The position numbers and the translations under genes were made by a program. From an uncultured Lentisphaeria bacterium (GTDB lineage: Bacteria > Verrucomicrobiota > Lentisphaeria > JABSQK01 > CAJWLW01): a stretch of 6,521 nucleotides of DNA. Shown in pieces: positions 6,315 through 6,521 of this stretch. How positions within the stretch are numbered: the first letter of the stretch is position 1; each line of letters opens with the position of its first letter. Under the pieces are notes generated by a model, which worked only from the letters and a program-made list of their open reading frames with translations, searched no databases and was not told where the DNA came from. The DNA is taken from positions 1-6,521 of the forward strand of contig CAJWLW010000279.1 of the NCBI GenBank assembly GCA_913042885.1, written 5' to 3'.

Positions 6315-6440
6315 CTTCTGGTGGAGGTTTATGCAGCGACGGTTTCTGCGCAGCAATCGTCAAACCGTGGGTTGAAACTGTTCGATGTGGAGCTTGCACG
6401 GGAAAAACATGAACCAGCTAATTTTGAATTTCAACGATAG
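6279..6440 (+). CDS. Small secreted protein with borrowed ankyrin-lipoprotein signal peptide
   Basis: A 53-codon ORF runs from ATG at 6279 to TAG at 6438-6440. Residues 1-24 form a signal peptide (MKHLLLTTIAAVLLVEVYAA then TVSA), with a type I cleavage site likely after VSA and before QQSS. The lipobox cysteine of the ankyrin lipoprotein is absent, so this product would be released rather than lipidated. The remaining 29 or so residues (RGLKLFDVELAREKHEP and on) match nothing I recognise. It is transcribed away from the giant gene and faces the ankyrin tail at 6460, with 19 bp between stops. No good promoter or Shine-Dalgarno is evident. It may be a genuine small exported protein, or a gene truncated after its signal-peptide region was copied here in reverse. 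Confidence 0.45.
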   Translation: MKHLLLTTIAAVLLVEVYAATVSAQQSSNRGLKLFDVELAREKHEPANFEFQR

Positions 6441-6459
6441 TTAAGTACACAGTATTTGC

Positions 6460-6521
6460 CTACTTCCCTTCAGCTTTCAATTCTTCACTCGTCTTGCCGC
6501 CGTGTTTGCGGAGGAGGCCGG
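6460..6521 (-). CDS. 3' end of an ankyrin-repeat gene entering from the right
   Basis: Reading leftward, the last 19 codons are GLLRKHGGKTSEELKAEGK followed by TAG at 6462-6460. The GLLRKHGGK part matches ADLLRKHGGK at the end of the third ankyrin unit in the left-edge lipoprotein. The DNA at 6475-6521 matches 47-93 with three differences in 47 bp. This is a paralogue whose repeats and start lie outside the window. Unlike the left copy, it stops right after the short tail. Confidence 0.82.
   Translation of the reverse strand, partial: GLLRKHGGKTSEELKAEGK
6468..6488 (-). repeat. Ankyrin 3'-tail repeat, right copy
   Basis: It is identical to 429-449 and lies inside the last codons of the ankyrin gene at the right edge. 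Confidence 0.85.

Noticed and set aside
1..6521. Insertion sequence or integrative element as the cause of the rearrangements
   Set aside because: No transposase, integrase, terminal inverted repeats or short target-site duplications are visible. The repeats seen are pieces of genes, so recombination is the better reading.

Overview
The window looks like a chromosomal fragment from a PVC-group bacterium, most likely Verrucomicrobiota (Pedosphaera/Limisphaerales-like) and less likely a planctomycete. This rests on two gene types. One is a giant secreted protein joining a DUF6807/PmoA-like domain, a 'membrane-bound dehydrogenase' beta-propeller, HEAT repeats and a PVC-type CxxCH heme domain. 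The other is a set of short ankyrin-repeat lipoproteins sharing an almost invariant MKHLLLTTIAAV signal peptide. Taxonomy is inferred from protein families only.

Layout, left to right. 1-424 (minus): 5' part of an ankyrin-repeat lipoprotein gene that runs off the left edge. 421-704: a 280-bp stretch without a confident gene. It holds a 47-codon minus-strand frame that ends in an ankyrin-family C-terminal tail and overlaps the lipoprotein start codon, plus a still weaker 23-codon frame. 705-1403 (minus): a DJ-1/PfpI-family protein. 1404-1465: a short gap holding a perfect 7-bp stem-loop. 1466-6037 (minus): the 1523-residue multidomain cytochrome c protein, preceded by a good sigma70-like promoter at 6058-6086. 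6038-6278: intergenic, with a displaced 80-bp copy of an internal segment of the giant gene. 6279-6440 (plus): a 53-codon ORF that reuses the ankyrin-lipoprotein signal-peptide sequence in opposite orientation. 6460-6521 (minus): the 3' tail of another ankyrin gene entering from the right.

The two central genes probably form one minus-strand operon. The giant protein is predicted to be exported. Its propeller would oxidise a sugar-type or related substrate, pass electrons to the fused c-heme, and use the DUF6807 and beta-sandwich modules for substrate contact. The DJ-1/PfpI protein lacks a signal peptide and is probably cytoplasmic; its connection to the giant protein is positional only.

The most unusual content is structural. 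The operon lies between pieces of a repeated ankyrin gene family: matching 3' tails on both sides and a signal-peptide segment copied in inverted orientation. The giant gene also carries a near-identical direct repeat at its DUF6807/dehydrogenase domain boundary, with a second copy just upstream of its promoter. Together these suggest recombination-driven shuffling of modules at this locus. No CRISPR array, tRNA, rRNA, transposase or integrase was seen.
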